From: Vitellaria paradoxa
Taxonomy: Eukaryota > Streptophyta > Magnoliopsida > Ericales > Sapotaceae
Reading direction: 5' to 3'
Length of the DNA stretch: 64,000 nucleotides
Assembly: GCA_019916065.1 (NCBI GenBank)
Contig: CM034241.1
Coordinates: 10,639,223 to 10,703,222, forward strand
A model generated the notes under the pieces. That model worked only from the letters and a program-made list of their open reading frames with translations. It was not told where the DNA came from and did no database searches. Positions within the stretch are counted from its first letter, which is position 1, and every line of letters starts with the position of its first letter. Shown here piece after piece: positions 23,992-37,679 of the stretch. A program made the translations under genes and the position numbers.

Positions 23992-25325
23992 ATGGCAACA
24001 CGTAGTGGCAAACGAACTAGTAGTAGATACACACTAGTTCAAGAGTTACAAACCGAGCCCGTAATACAACTAAAGCCGCATCTGTTCCTGCCCCTACTCC
24101 TACTCCAACTCTAACTCCAGTTACTACTACTACTCCTACTCCAACTCTAGCTCCAATTACTACTACTGAAACACAATAAAATATACAGAGGGGATTGGGT
24201 CAGTCGGAGGCACCCTCAGAGGCAAGGGACATGAGTTTTGATAAAAGGTCTGTGTTTGATAAGTTTTTGAAGACTTCCCTTCCAAAGTTTGATGGAAAAG
24301 CTGATCTAGCAGAAGCAGAAAAGTGGATACGATGCAAAAAGAAGATATTTGCTCGTTTAGAGTGTACAGATGAACAAAAAGTCTCCATGGCAACATATGT
24401 TTTGGAAGGACCTGCAGAGGATTGGTCGGATATGGTGGAATGCCAATATCAAGGAAGAGAGAACGAGTTGAATTAGAATAATTTTCTTGAGATATTTAAT
24501 GATAAGTTTATTCCCATAACAATCAAGAGACAGAAGCAGTTAGAATTTCTCTTTCTGGAGCAAGATAGCATGACCGTAGCTGAGTATGAATGCAAATTTG
24601 CAGAGTTGTCAAAGTATTCTATGCAAGTAGATAACAAAAGTGACAAGGTGTTGATGTTTGAGAAGGGACTGCGTCCAGTCATTCATAGTAGGGTTGCAGT
24701 TCTCCAGTCTAAGACTTTGGCAGAACTTGTGACTAGGGCACAGCTAGTTGAAGACTGCTTGGAAGATGCTAAAAAGTGAAAACCACAATCTAATAAGAGG
24801 ACCATGGAACAGAATAATAGAGGTCAAGGCAGTGGGGTTGGCAACTTTTAGAAGAGAAGAAACACTCAAGCATAGACAGATGGAAATAATAGGCAGGAGG
24901 CACTGACCATGTGCAAGGTGTGGCAGGCAGTATTCATTTGGCTACTTTTGTGATGGCACGCCTAAGAAGTGTTACAACTGTGGGAAGGATGGACATGTTA
25001 AGAGTCAATGTAGAGCTCCAAATACCATAGGACAACAAACTCAGCAATCATTCCAAGGACAAAGAAATACTACACAGAGTGGTAACCAAAGTCATACTCA
25101 GGGACAGAACCAGAGGCAAGCGGCTCTTGCACGTGTTTATGCACTTACTCAGAAGGAGACAGAGGCATCACCTTCAGTGGTGCAAGGTACACTTCTTAAT
25201 TCATCCACACCTGCTAGGGTGTTAATAGATTCAGGATCTACACATTGTTTTGCTTCTCCTAAATTTTTGCGTAGCTTACCCGTTGCACTTGAACAATTGG
25301 ATGTGGGGTTTATTGTTTCTACTCA
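23992..25325 (+). pseudogene. Ty3/gypsy gag and start of protease, decayed and truncated
   Basis: It opens with MATRSGKR and soon changes frame into a Pro/Thr-rich stretch (24080-24180). A retrotrans-gag domain follows in two pieces (24195-24476 and 24570-24779) broken by a stop. A CCHC knuckle (CYNCGKDGHVKSQC) is at about 24970-25011. The protease begins at about 25177 with the active-site motif VLIDSGSTHCF and is cut off after about 45 residues, where unrelated AT-rich sequence starts. Reverse transcriptase, integrase and the 3' LTR are missing. It is likely a Tekay-type element that lost its 3' part. Confidence 0.85.
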
Positions 25326-27793
25326 TTTTTTTTTCATTTTTAACTTTTTAGAAAACTTTTTGAGTAAAATTTCAACAATTTACTCTTCTTTGTTGCCAAT
25401 TGTATGATCAATGGCCCCATGGCAGACCCGACTTTGTTGTGGTTTTGCCAATGCTCTATATTATGTCTAGTTTTGTAAATTTTGCCAAATTAATCATGAT
25501 TTTTGACATCCTAGCACCACCCTAGATTCACCTGCGTGATCCAATTTGCTTTTCGAATATAATTTTTTTTTTTGTGGGCTCATTAATCATTTGGTTGTTT
25601 TGCAAATCAAACCACAAATTGGGAGTTGTAAATGCTTTTGACAATTTGGTTGATATCGATTATTTCTTGCATTTATGTTGTTAGTTTAGGCCACTGAATT
25701 TGTGTGGACATAGGGACTGTTTTAATATTTACTTGAATACAAATATTCTTGTTGTGTAGTGTGAAATGGCCCCTCGAATCAAGCATGCTATTGGCGAAAT
25801 CCTAGATGATTCTTATTTTGACAGTGACAGATTTTGGGGTAAGAGGGCTGAAACTTCATACGATGACATTTGGGTTTATAAACTGATAGTGGTAGAGAGA
25901 CAATGGCAAATTGAACATTTTAAGAGTAAGGAGTTTTTGTTACTCCAAAATTTTGAGGGTAGGCAATGGATTTACCTAACTAGGTCTCACCCTTGTTGCG
26001 TGGTGGACATAGTTAATGAATTCTTTGCCAATGTCAAAGAGCACTCAATTAATAGGCGTCGAGGAAGGAAGACTATCTCTAGTTAGGTTAGGGAGTAAAT
26101 ATCACCATCACCCCAATGATTTTGCCCACGTTTTTTAATTGCCTAGAGTACAACACCCTAAATTTCTTATCCATCGATCTGAGGGCACTCCTCCTATGAC
26201 CATTGTAGCAGCTAAAATACTTAGGCAAAGGTCATGAATGGCCTGGGGAATATAGGAACTAGTGTCTGAACTTAATAACAAATATTGTGCACTACATTTG
26301 TTTTCTTGTACAAACCTTCTTCTTAGAACCATAATTCCAACTGTAGCCCTTTATGTGCCAAGCTTATATATGCCACTGGAACTGGGATAACTATAGATTT
26401 ACTAGCCTATATGTGGTAGAAGATTCTTTACACCTTTGAGCATCCCAGTGCCCAAACCAGTCTATCTTATGGGAAGCAATGACTGATATTTTTAGAAGGA
26501 ATGGTGCTTTAATCTCTGCTGAATTGCCTTTAGCCATTATCCTCTAACCATTTAATTTTACATCTTACTCCATATCATGTGGCCACCTCTTTCTCAACAA
26601 AAAAAGAAAAATAAAACCAACCCCAGTTGAGGAAGGCACTAGCTCTCAAGCCCCAGAAAAGGAAGAAAAAGACATCTCAAATGCTAAATTGGCTAATATG
26701 CTCCATGATACACAAGAGGCTATTGAGGATCTAGTTGAAAGAGTATCTCATGGATAGTAGTATAAGGAAGACAACAGAAGAGGAATTCAGCAATGTTTGA
26801 GAAATCAAGAGGAGCAGGGTAGATGGTTGCAGAGCTTTCAGTCAGTTTCTAGATTTTTTACCACCTTACCCTCTGCCACAGTGATCGAGTTGTAGTCGCT
26901 TTTAGACTTTGTACTTATCACGAGACTAAAATGTTCCCTTTTATTTAGACATAATTTGGGTTTAGATGTATATTTCATTTTTATTTATCTCATCCAAACC
27001 TCGTCTTTTGTTTATGTTTTCATTGCCATGTACTTATTTTCTTTTTATTTTCTTTTTGTGCTTGCCTCATGGTTGGTTACTTATTATTAGAAATTTTATT
27101 AAGTTTAATTTGAACTTCATGTTAAGAACAAGTTCCTCATGACTAACAAAATCTGAACCAATAGATCATGAACAAGAGATAGAGATTTTTATTGATAATT
27201 CTAGTGGCGAGAGTGACTTTGACAGTTCAGAGTTTAACCTAGGTGAGTGGCCCAATGACTCTTTTAAAGAGGGTATTCCCCAACCCCTCCCATACTAGTA
27301 TCCTCCTTTATTTTTTATGGCACCACATCAATTTTTTTAGGGACGAGGTTGCGATGAAGTTGAATTAGAAATTTTAGTGAGGATGGAATAGGATGAGGTA
27401 GATATAGAAATCGAGTGGCTCTATGCACTTACTTTTGCCACGACACTGAGTCCACTCTAGCTCCTGAGGAATCATTACACTCTTATTGTGATGATATGCC
27501 ACCACTTGAGGATATTCCAGACCTTGATACTAACACTGACGATAGTGATGAGTCTTACATCACTTCGGATTCAGAACACAAGCACAAGTCAAATTTGAGG
27601 TTCTTTTAGAAGTTCTTACATGTTTATTGGATGAGTATGATCCTAGCCTAGAGATATTATTTATGTTCTTTGTTTTATTTTCTCATTCTTATTACTCACT
27701 TTCTGCACATCTCTATTCATGCACCCACCCTCACTTTCATTCTTGCATTATGAACACATTGAGGACACCGTGTCACTTTATTTAGGGGGGAGA
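25326..27793 (+). mobile_element. Probable 3' internal region of the Athila-like element
   Basis: A frame at 25766-26086 (MAPRIKHAIGEIL...) contains a stretch (CVVDIVNEFFANVKEH) that resembles the putative plant transposon protein domain common in Athila/Tat-type internal regions. Similar decayed coding sequence runs to about 26900. An acidic remnant is at 27415-27609. The sequence ends with an ACATTGAGGACACCGTGTC motif and a polypurine tract, as is usual upstream of Athila/Tat 3' LTRs. The link to 19920-21468 is inferred from strand, order and element type. Confidence 0.5.
27785..27793 (+). other. Polypurine tract
   Basis: GGGGGGAGA stands directly before TGGTTGCATG, the proposed start of the 3' LTR. 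Confidence 0.7.
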
Positions 27794-30700
27794 TGGTTGC
27801 ATGATGATGTTCCTTTAACATGTCATTATTACCTCTAAATTAATGACTGTTGCATGTGTTACTAACTCGTTTAATGGGGGTATTACTCATAACAATAATA
27901 AATGGTTTTATTTCAATTTTAAATAAGGCACTTGATTTAAATTGAGTATAAATTTTTTAATGCATTAAAACTTGTCACTCGAGACCATTGAAATGAAAGT
28001 GTGTTGAGTTCATGAAATTTAGTCATTCAAGTATGCCAAGTCATAGCTGGAGACTTAAAACCCTATATTCTGTGAGGTTTTGAGCCTGATCTTTTGTTCT
28101 TGAGACTTTTGTACTTAATGTTCTATATGATTTTCATCTCATTTTTCTTGAATAGCTTCATCACATTACTTTGCTTTGGCATTAAATGCACAAGATACTA
28201 TTTTTGACATACATGTATGGTTCAATGCCTCTGACAAAGTGTTATTAATCTAGAAAGTGATGTTAGCCCATCTTTCTTACATTTGGATTCCTGTGACTTT
28301 TCTTTGATTACATTACCTTTTGGAGCCACTTTGAAGCCCTGAAAAAAAAAACAATATATGAAGTTTCTTGGTTTAGCCACATTTATAACCCTTTTACTTT
28401 AGATATATACATGAACTAACCCTTACATGTCATGGGATGCTTGTACAAAAAATTGTAACAAAGTGTATAAGGAAGGAGCTTGTAACTGAAAATTTAGTAG
28501 AACAAATATAAAAATTTGAAAAAAAAAGAATGAAAGAAAAAATATGGGATATAGCATTTCATAAGTTCATTGCTATCAGTCGTGATAAAAAATGAAGAAA
28601 AAAAAGAAGATAAAAAAATAATAAAGCTTCAATGTTTGGCATTCAAGGAGTTGAAAGGAGAAAGGTCGAGGAGTACTTCACTACACTATCATTATAATCC
28701 TTGGACATGTACTTTGATTTTCCCTATCCTTTGTTTGCCTAACCAATACCCCCTGGCCATGTTGTAATCTAGTAAAGACCTAATGGACTTTAGGTGAAAG
28801 ATGCTTGCAACAGCGTTGATCTATTTCATGTGGTTGAAGTAGTTTTCTTATTTATGCATTAATACATTCCATTCATGAGGTTATGCAACAATCTATATCT
28901 TAATTCTTTCAGTTACTTCTTGATTTAGGTTCATAGCACTTATTTGATATTGCATTAGTACATGAACCATAAAAGTAACACTTCTCGAGTGATTTCATTT
29001 GTCAGTGGACAACGTGGTGAGATTTGAAGTTGAGGTCGTGATCTTTGAGCATACTTGATAGCTTTTTTGAGAGAATGACATGAACTGGCACATTGAAATT
29101 AAATGATTGAAAGGTTAGGCGAGTTTAATGCGCATTGGAAAACGTTATGCAAATTTTTGAATTTTGTCACTTATTTCATATTGAACTTAAATTAGGAGTT
29201 GTTGGATTGAATATTACCATTCATTAAACCAGTTTACAAATTTTGTTGGTAGATTCACTGTAAACCCTCACAAGACTTCACTCATCCCCTAAGGCGAACC
29301 TAGGGGTTTAGAAGGCTTGTTGCACACTGCTAAGTACAACTGTGTTTTCAATTAAAAGAGAAATAGGATAGCATTTTATCTTGATAATGTCATTTCTAGA
29401 GACTAGCAATGCTTAAGTTAGAGGGTGTGATTACACTTGAAAAATGTAATTACAAACTATAATTTAGAGCATAAATCATGTAATTTTTAATTAATTTTAA
29501 AGGTTTTAGTTATTTTTATTATTTATGGTATTTTGTTTTCAAAATGTAGGAAAGAAACTGAAATTATTGAAATAAGCAGTAATAAGGATACTAAAGAAGT
29601 CACTACTATCCAGACATTCTGACGCTCGGTCCAGACAGCAACAAAGAGGTAGAAGGTATAAAAAACTGAGGAATAAAATCCAAACCTAAACCTTACTGCT
29701 ATCCGAACACCTATGTTGAGTGGTTTGGATACCAGCGACAATGATGCACGGATTTTTAGGTATAGGTTTTCGGAGTAGCCTATATATTTTGTGTTTTCTT
29801 CAACCGTCAAAGACACGTTTTTTATACACTATTCTCTTCCAGCTTTTGAGAGAAAAATAATGCAATTGAGAAATTTCTGTTTGATTTTTGGAGTGATTTC
29901 AATTTTATTTATTCATCGATTCAATTACAACTTTACTCAAAAGTATGGTATTTCAATATTTTGATTTAATGGAAGTTTTATTTCTTTTATTCACTATTTT
30001 TATTTATATTTCGTATAGTAAAACTATGTTTAGCTAAACCCTTCTTGTCTTGATTCAACAAATCAAGAAAGGCTAAAACATTATATCAATTCGATGTTTG
30101 TAGGGTTATATATGTGAATGCAATAGCATTCATATATAGTTTTATTTTTTTCTTTCAATTTGATTTTATTTATTATCGAAAAATTTCAGAAATAAAAATA
30201 GTTGACTCTATTCTCTGCAAAATCACTGGTAAAGATTTTTTATTTAAACATTCTTGTATATTTTTGTAATAAATAAATCAGGATTGAACCCAAAAATTAT
30301 ATGAAAGACAATTTTCCAATTCTATAATCTTAGTCGTGAATATAAAATAGTATTTTGGGAACTTAAGATCTTTCATGAAAATATTTTCCAATTTATTTTT
30401 CCATTACATGAAACCTAAATCGTAGTGATTTACAAATCGGATTGTGAAATGTGATTCCTCCCGGAATTGAAAGTTGAATCAAGATTTCGTTTATTTGAAC
30501 ATTTTGCTTAAGTTAATTTGCTATTCAAGTTTAATTCATTGCTAGTTTTAATATTCACGTAGATTGTTTACTGTTTTTAATTAATTAAACTAACTTAACT
30601 TACTCTCATTTGATTGGTTTAATTTATTTGAACAATTGATTGAATAGAGAATTTTAGAAAATTTATCCTCTTAAACAATTAAAAATCTTTCATCTTTAAA

Positions 30701-30810
30701 TTAAGTAATCATTAGTTTACAACTTTTAAAACTTAGAAACTATTATATAGGTTCCTTGAGGATTTGACCTCAGTCTTACCGAGTTAAACTTACACCGCAC
30801 ACCTTTACAC
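27794..30810 (+). repeat. Probable 3' LTR of the Athila-like element
   Basis: Begins TGGTTGCATGATG after the polypurine tract. Near the end it contains GGATTTGACCTCAGTCTTAC, wording typical of the end of such LTRs. About 3 kb, no coding capacity. The right edge (near CCTTTACA, about 30807) is approximate and I found no second LTR to check it against. Confidence 0.5.
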
Positions 30811-30902
30811 TTGGGGGTAAGTAATAACTGCATTATTTGAAGGCAGTCACATTTGTTAGCCCAAATGACATCACTAGGAACTCATAATGACTATACTAAT
30901 TC

Positions 30903-33230
30903 CTAAATGTTGTCTTGGGTATATCTTCTTGACATACCTTTATGGCAACCTGATCTCAAATCAATCTTCGAAAATACCAATGAACCTTTTAACTGGTCAA
31001 ATAGGTTATTAATCCTCGGCAGAGGATAGCTATTCTTAATTGTAACTCGGTTACGTCTTTGATAATCTATGCATATCCAAAGAGTCTCTTCCTTCTTAGA
31101 AGCAAATAACACTAGTGCACCCCCAAATCCAAATGCCATGGTGTATAAACCCCTTCCAAATCCTGTCGTCCAACTAAAATATCACCTTCACTAATTCATT
31201 TGGTGCCAATTTGCATGGGCCAATAGTAATGGGCTCTATACTAGGAACCAAACAAATCCCGAACTCCACTTCTTTTTAAATGGCAAACTAGTCAAATCTT
31301 TAGGGAATACATCAGGAAAATCTCTGACAAACTTGGTATATCACTCTCAGCACTATCATCCTTCACTACCAACCCAGCAAATAATCCATGCAAATCATCC
31401 ATTTAATGATGGAAAGACCCTTGGACTGTAATGATCATTAAATAAATGAACTTGTTCTTCCTCTAGAGTACAAATTGATACCCGACCCCTGGGGAAATCT
31501 ATCACTAACTGGTAAAGAGATAAACAATTTATACCTAGAATTACATAAAAAATCTCTATCTCAAATACTAGCAAATCAAATACTAATAGATACTCATAAA
31601 CCGTAATCCTATCTCATATTGTGGTCTAATAGTCCCTACATACCTAGGTCAGCAGGGAACATTTCCCAATTAATTGTCAGTGTGCAATGGCTGAGTTAAT
31701 TGTCCTAGCTCTAAATCTAATGCAGTCATAAATGATGTAGTAATAAATGAATGCAGTGCACCTGTATCATTGAGCATAGTAGCACTAGACGTATAAATAA
31801 GAAATGTACTTTTGGTCACTATAGGCTTGGCAAGTCCCTCTACCTTTACCACTGTAAAAGCACATCCCTAAGCTTGCCTTGTAAAAGAAATACCTCTGCC
31901 TTTTTCGTTTTAGAAACCTTCACCTGTCTAGTACTTCTATTCATTATTATGTGCCAATGTTATAAGCTATTGGGATTTGCTCTATGTATCATCTGAAAAG
32001 AAATCTAAACTGACTGAGACTATGGTTGTCAATTGCTCGGTATTGATTATGCTTGCTATGATGATCCCGTTGTACTTTTTTTAGCTCTTTGGACATGAAT
32101 ATGGTCTTGCTAGCAACAATTGTAACAAACCCTCCTATCGAATTTCTACTCAACCTCATTGCTATAACCCTTTAAAGACACTTAAAAATGCAATAACCTG
32201 ATTGTCTATGCTGATAGTAAATAACAGGTCACTGTGTAGAAGTTATGAACACTTTTGTCTATAAAGGTATCAAACTACTTTGCTAATACTGCTGAGTCGA
32301 TGGCACAAATGAATTGTCTATCTACCTCTTTCTGCTTCCACTCTCCTACTGAGGAGCTACACCTCTACGTTGCCTATTCTAACTCTATGTCCTAGTGTCA
32401 ATTCGATCATTTTCGATTATCATAGCTGATCAAGAAGATCTATATAATCATGAATCTTCAAAGCCACAACCATGTCTCAAGCTAGCAAATGTTGACCCCC
32501 TCTCAGACCTATAGCACCATTGTGCTCTATAGGGATCAAATCTAGCGTATACCTCACCAAAGTAGAAATTTGACGCTCATCCTCTAGCATTATCATAGAA
32601 ACTTTTACAAACCCATGAATTCGTTCTTCTTCTTACTCCTTAGAGACTCTATGACAAAATGGTTGTACCATAGCTCTCTAAACTTATCCAAAGTGAGTCT
32701 AGCTACTCTACCTAAGTCCTTTACCAAATACCACAATCTTGATGCCCCTCACTCGTTAATTGAAAAACAGTCAAGGTAATCCAAGTAATAGCATCAATAA
32801 CCTACAGCACTTCCAAAATCCTCTCACAATGATCCATAAAAAGCATTTGCACTATCGGTGTATGCCACATCATCATAACTCGGAGACTTCATCTTCTAGA
32901 ATATTTCTAAAGTTGAAGACAATTTCTATTCTGGTCAAGTCCTACCAGCATGGCTATAGCCTGTGGTCATCTACTGTGCAAATACTCCTGACTCAAAAGC
33001 TTTGGACTAATGTACACTTGGTGCTCCTGACTGTGCCTCATCCGCTGACAGTACTACTGGCAAATTCTCATAGTAAATGTCAGCATATGATCCCTACTCT
33101 AGAACAAGTGCTGGTAGAACTGGTAAGTCTCTCACTACCGAGACAACCAACTCACACTAACCTGTCTACCCCTACCATAACTTCGGTCCTTGTCCTAGAG
33201 GTCTACCTCAGCCTCTAACATTTGTAAGTT
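30903..33230 (-). pseudogene. Ty3/gypsy gag-protease-reverse transcriptase remnant, decayed
   Basis: On the - strand, 31139-30903 reads as the start of a gypsy reverse transcriptase ([20 protein letters not shown], then [19 protein letters not shown]) and is cut off before the YxDD catalytic motif. 31852-31670 reads as protease-like sequence (LNDTGALHSFITTSFM; the usual D-S/T-G is disturbed). A broken CCHC knuckle lies near 32100-32130, and gag-like sequence probably extends to about 33230. Many stops and shifts. It is oriented opposite to the gypsy elements on its left, so it is a separate insertion. Confidence 0.75.
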
Positions 33231-35217
33231 TATGCGATGGCATCCTCTATAATAAAGAAGAAACCACTATAAATATCAGTACCCTAAAACTCAAGCGTTA
33301 CTAATGATCTAAAATGCGTAACCACTTAAACATTTAATCATGTGAACACATAACACATAACCAAACTATTCCATTACCCATAGATATTCCTAATCTAGGT
33401 TCTGATTTAAATTTGCCTTGCCCCAAATTTTCATAATTTGGGGATTTGAACTAATCACATGTAATATATAGCCCATCATCTATTACCCTGTATCAGAGCA
33501 AAACCATAATATCTAAAGTAAACAAAATATAAATTATATAAAAAATTGTACAATCCTAGCTATAAATTAGTAACCAAGCTCCATATACAATTGGATGCAA
33601 TTTAATTTACAAATTCAACTGTAAACTCCTTGCCCAGTATCCAATAAAATGCCCAGGCTCCACAATGTTCGAACCTGCAATATCAGTTATAAGAGATTGA
33701 GCACTAAATCGTGTGTGTTCACTATGCAAAGAACATATAAAGATATCCTATAATACCATTGTAGACATTTATGTTTTCTCATATAGCTGAGGAAAAATAT
33801 ACTACACATGCGTATCAATGTCATTATGTACGTTACCAACTACTAAAATGATAACCAAACCTCTACTCAAATCTAAAAACTTTCAACCCACTAGTATATA
33901 TATCCACTATTTCTCAAAACCTCTTAGCCAAAATCAAATCAATACAACATACAATTTAAATCCCAGAAATTTACTTTTATTTCTATATTGATATAAAATA
34001 ATAACACAAACTAAAATTAATGTCAATAATCCATGAATAAATAATTATTATTTGTTCTAAACATTTATTTTTTTCCCTGGTTCGAAGTTTCACCGTAATA
34101 TAAATACTAATATCATAAAATTTATATCAAATGGATAATCTACAACTTATAAAAATGTCAATATTATATAAATAAGTAATCTGCCATTCACATTGGTAAT
34201 AATATCAAATAATAATACAATTTAAATAAAACAAACCTTGCAAAATAAAACAAATATTCAATAATTCACACAGTTTACCAATTAACTACAATTTTATAAT
34301 TTATTTCTTAAATTCAGTATTTGTAATTTCACACAATAGCCCAATTTTATTTATTTGAAATTATATACCTTCCATATTATTTCTATCTAGTAATCTAAAA
34401 TATAATTAAATAAGAAAACTACTACCTCAGTTAAGTAGAGAATTTTAAATATTGAAGAAGTAATCTATCAGAATTATTGAATCAAAACCACGAACAGCTT
34501 CCCTTCCTTCCCTTTTCTTCCTTGTACAGATAATACCCAATTTTCTCCTCTCTTTATTTTATTTTATTATTAATTTAATTTTTTTTCCTTAGATATTACT
34601 CTCCCATTTTACACTCCCATGTATACTACACGTACTTACATCGCGATGGGATATCACTTGCACATATGGAAGAGTAATAAGGTGGTGAGAAAGCATATCA
34701 ATCCATGTGTAACGGGGAAGACCAACCTTTTTAATTCTACTAGGTAAGGTAAATTTTAAATTAAGAAAGAAAAATATAAAAAAATAAGTTAAGGCACACT
34801 ATGGAACCACACTTGAATAGGCTCAGACAGATTATCTATAATCACTTAAATTATACAAAAGAATAATAATAAACATTCAAAGGATAGATCATTGTATTCC
34901 ATTTTAGTTATGCAACTTACCGAATGAAAGATGCAATAGAGCAAGAACAGTGGCAGTGACTAGCTATACAAGTAGCAGCAATTCTAGGCTGGCACGTATT
35001 ACATATATAAGAATATATGTGTTGTGTATAGTTTTTGCATACAAGGATATATTTATTGCTAGTGGTGTCTTTAAGATTTTAACAAAAATTTGAATTCAAA
35101 ATCTAAAATTTAAATAATTAAATAAAACTTTCATACAAAATTAATTGAATAAAATATAATATAAAATACAAAATCGCCACACACATGGTCACATTATTAC
35201 TTTCTATCAATAATTTA
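33231..35217. other. No gene seen; AT-rich spacer
   Basis: Long AT-rich stretch without recognisable coding, RNA or terminal-repeat signals. It may include the 5' LTR of the minus-strand gypsy remnant, but no primer-binding site was found. Confidence 0.4.
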
Positions 35218-35230
35218 CACTACTTTGCAC

Positions 35231-35420
35231 TATTAGCGAGAGCAAAAAAATTCAGGCGACCATTTTTTACGGTCGCTAAAAGATTATTAGCGACCGCTTT
35301 TGATGGTCACTGAACTTGTCGTCGCAATTACAGCGCGGCAAGGGATTAGCGACGGAAAAATTTGGGCGACCGCTTATGGCGATCGCTAATGTTTATCTAG
35401 TGATGGCTTTAGCAACCGCA
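35231..35420. repeat. Left subterminal GCGACC repeats of the CACTA element
   Basis: Several direct and inverted copies of GCGACC / GGTCGC with the sense TTAGCGACCGC, matched by a similar cluster at the right end. Confidence 0.8.
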
Positions 35421-35454
35421 TAGTCCAGTTATACTTAGGCAGAACGCCCTGGGC

Positions 35455-35625
35455 CTCTCTTTTTCCCTCCCTTCCTCTTTTTCCTCTCACTCTCTCCCTC
35501 TCCCATGCTCTCTCCTCTCTCTACCCCCTACCCCTCTCTCTTCCCGCTGGACCTCTACTTTCATCGCCGTTAGGTCCCTTCCTCCCTCTCTCTCTCTCTA
35601 GCTCTCTCTCTCTCTCCCATTTTGC
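35455..35625 (+). promoter_or_regulatory. CT-rich leader of the CACTA element
   Basis: About 170 bp almost purely of C and T, followed by a possible splice donor (TCAG|GTATGAAT near 35690). It looks like a 5' UTR or promoter tract of the transposase transcript. The Phe-rich frames after it (35717-36147) are low-complexity and not called. Confidence 0.4.
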
Positions 35626-37679
35626 TAACCCTCTTTTTTTGGTAAGGTTGTTTTGAGTATCAAATCAATCGCCATCCCATTCTCGAATCAGGTATGAATT
35701 TTTGGTTTGAATTTTTTTGTATGTACTGACTTTTTTTTTTATATTGTTTGTTATTGGGTTTTTTTTTTTGGGGGGGTTGGTGGCAGTGATGATCATCATG
35801 CATATTTGTATATTATTTTTTGTTTCGGTTTTTATTTTTAGTTTCTCATTTGTTTATTTTTTTATACTGGTGATCATGGATATTGGTTCGATTTTGTTAT
35901 TGGCGTGTTGGTCGATGTTGGCTGGAATTTTTGCTTGCTGTCATTTTTTTTTATTTTACTGTGTACTATAATTTTTTTTTTATTTTTTTGTGGATTGTTG
36001 CATGTTAAATTTAAAGTGGTCGTAATTGTGTACTGTTGGCTGGATTTAACTTTTTTTTTTTTTAGCCACTGTTTTTTTTTTTTTTTTTGGGTTAATGGGT
36101 GGAAGTGGAAGAGATTTTGGAAATATTTTGGGTTATGGCAGTGTTGAGACCAATCAAATATTTTTCAATTTATTTTTGTAGTGATTCCAAATTTATTTAA
36201 AATAATAAATTTTTTCAGTTTTATTAAGGAATGTTTAATTTTTTTAAAATTGAAATGTATTTTTAAATTAAAAAATCTATAATAACATTAATGTGTAACA
36301 AAAAAATATAATAAAATATAATTTTTTTCTTAATTTGTATCTTTTATTATCATTCACTAAACAAACTATGAAAATAATTTTAAATAAGTATGAGTAAAAG
36401 TTGACAGAATATTGATTAAAACAATTATGAACATAATCTTAAAAAGAGAAATGTAATTTTGGACTTTTTTCTATTTTGTTGAACTAAAAGTTTGAAACTG
36501 AGCGAATGTTTTATTAATTTAAATTTAAAATTATTTTTAAATTCAAAAACTTAAATTTAAATTAACTCCTAACAAATATATATTATTTTTCTGATGATTT
36601 ATGTAAATTATTACCATTCATTAAAGCAACCATCAAAATGATTTTAAATATATAGAAAAGAGTAATTTTTGACACTTAATCTATTAAAACAATTGTAAAA
36701 ATATTTTTAAGCATTAAAAACAGTTTCAGACCAAATATGTTATTTTATTGAACTATAGTATTTTGAAATTATAAATGAGTGAATGCTTAATTTTTTTTTA
36801 AATTTAAAAATGTAAATTGAAATTAACTCCTAATAAGAAAATATAATTTATTAAATAATTTGTATGTATTATTATTATTCACTAAAACAATTATGAAAAA
36901 TATTAAATAAAAATTATTTTTAAGGTTTCAACAAATTATGTTAATTTATTGAGCTAAAAATTTGAAATTATAAGTACGTTAATGTTTAATTTGTTGAATT
37001 CAAAAGTATATTTAAATTCCAAAATTAAAATGAAAATTAATTCCTAATGGAATAAATTATCAAGATTTTTTTGGTAACTTATATATATTATCATTATTCA
37101 TTAAACCAACTATAAAAATAATATTTAATATGATTTTTTATGAAGTATTGTTAAAACAATTATAAAATTAATTTTAAATAGAAAGAATATTAACTTACCA
37201 TATTTGGAATTATAAATACGTAAATGTATAATTTTTTAAAATAAATTAATTAAGGTTACATTAAGGAAATTAATTATATTATGATCTTCATAATACGAAA
37301 CAATAATATTAAAAACATTAAGATTAGGTAAATAATAATATTAAATTATAAATTTTAGGTTCATTAAATATTAATATTAGTTAAAATATTAAATAATGAA
37401 TTAAAATATTGATAATATAATTAATTTAGGTAAAATTAAATTGCCTAATATTAATCTTGTAATGGTTAGATTAGGTTACTTAAATTATTAAAAATACTTT
37501 TATTATTTGAAAAACTTAATGTGCAAATAATGATTTGTTAATTTATTTGTTGTTAATTTATTTATTTTGTATCATATTTTTTATTTGTTGTAGATTTTTA
37601 TTTTAGATAGTTTATTTAAGTGTTAATTTTTTAAATAATAATAATTAAACCGATGATAATACACAAATTCTGAGTATTA

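Noticed and set aside
32760..33218. 152-residue plus-strand frame
   Set aside because: It is antisense to a decayed gypsy gag region and shows no family features.
35717..36147. Phe-rich open frames resembling membrane proteins
   Set aside because: Translations of T-rich low-complexity DNA in the transposon; no conserved features.
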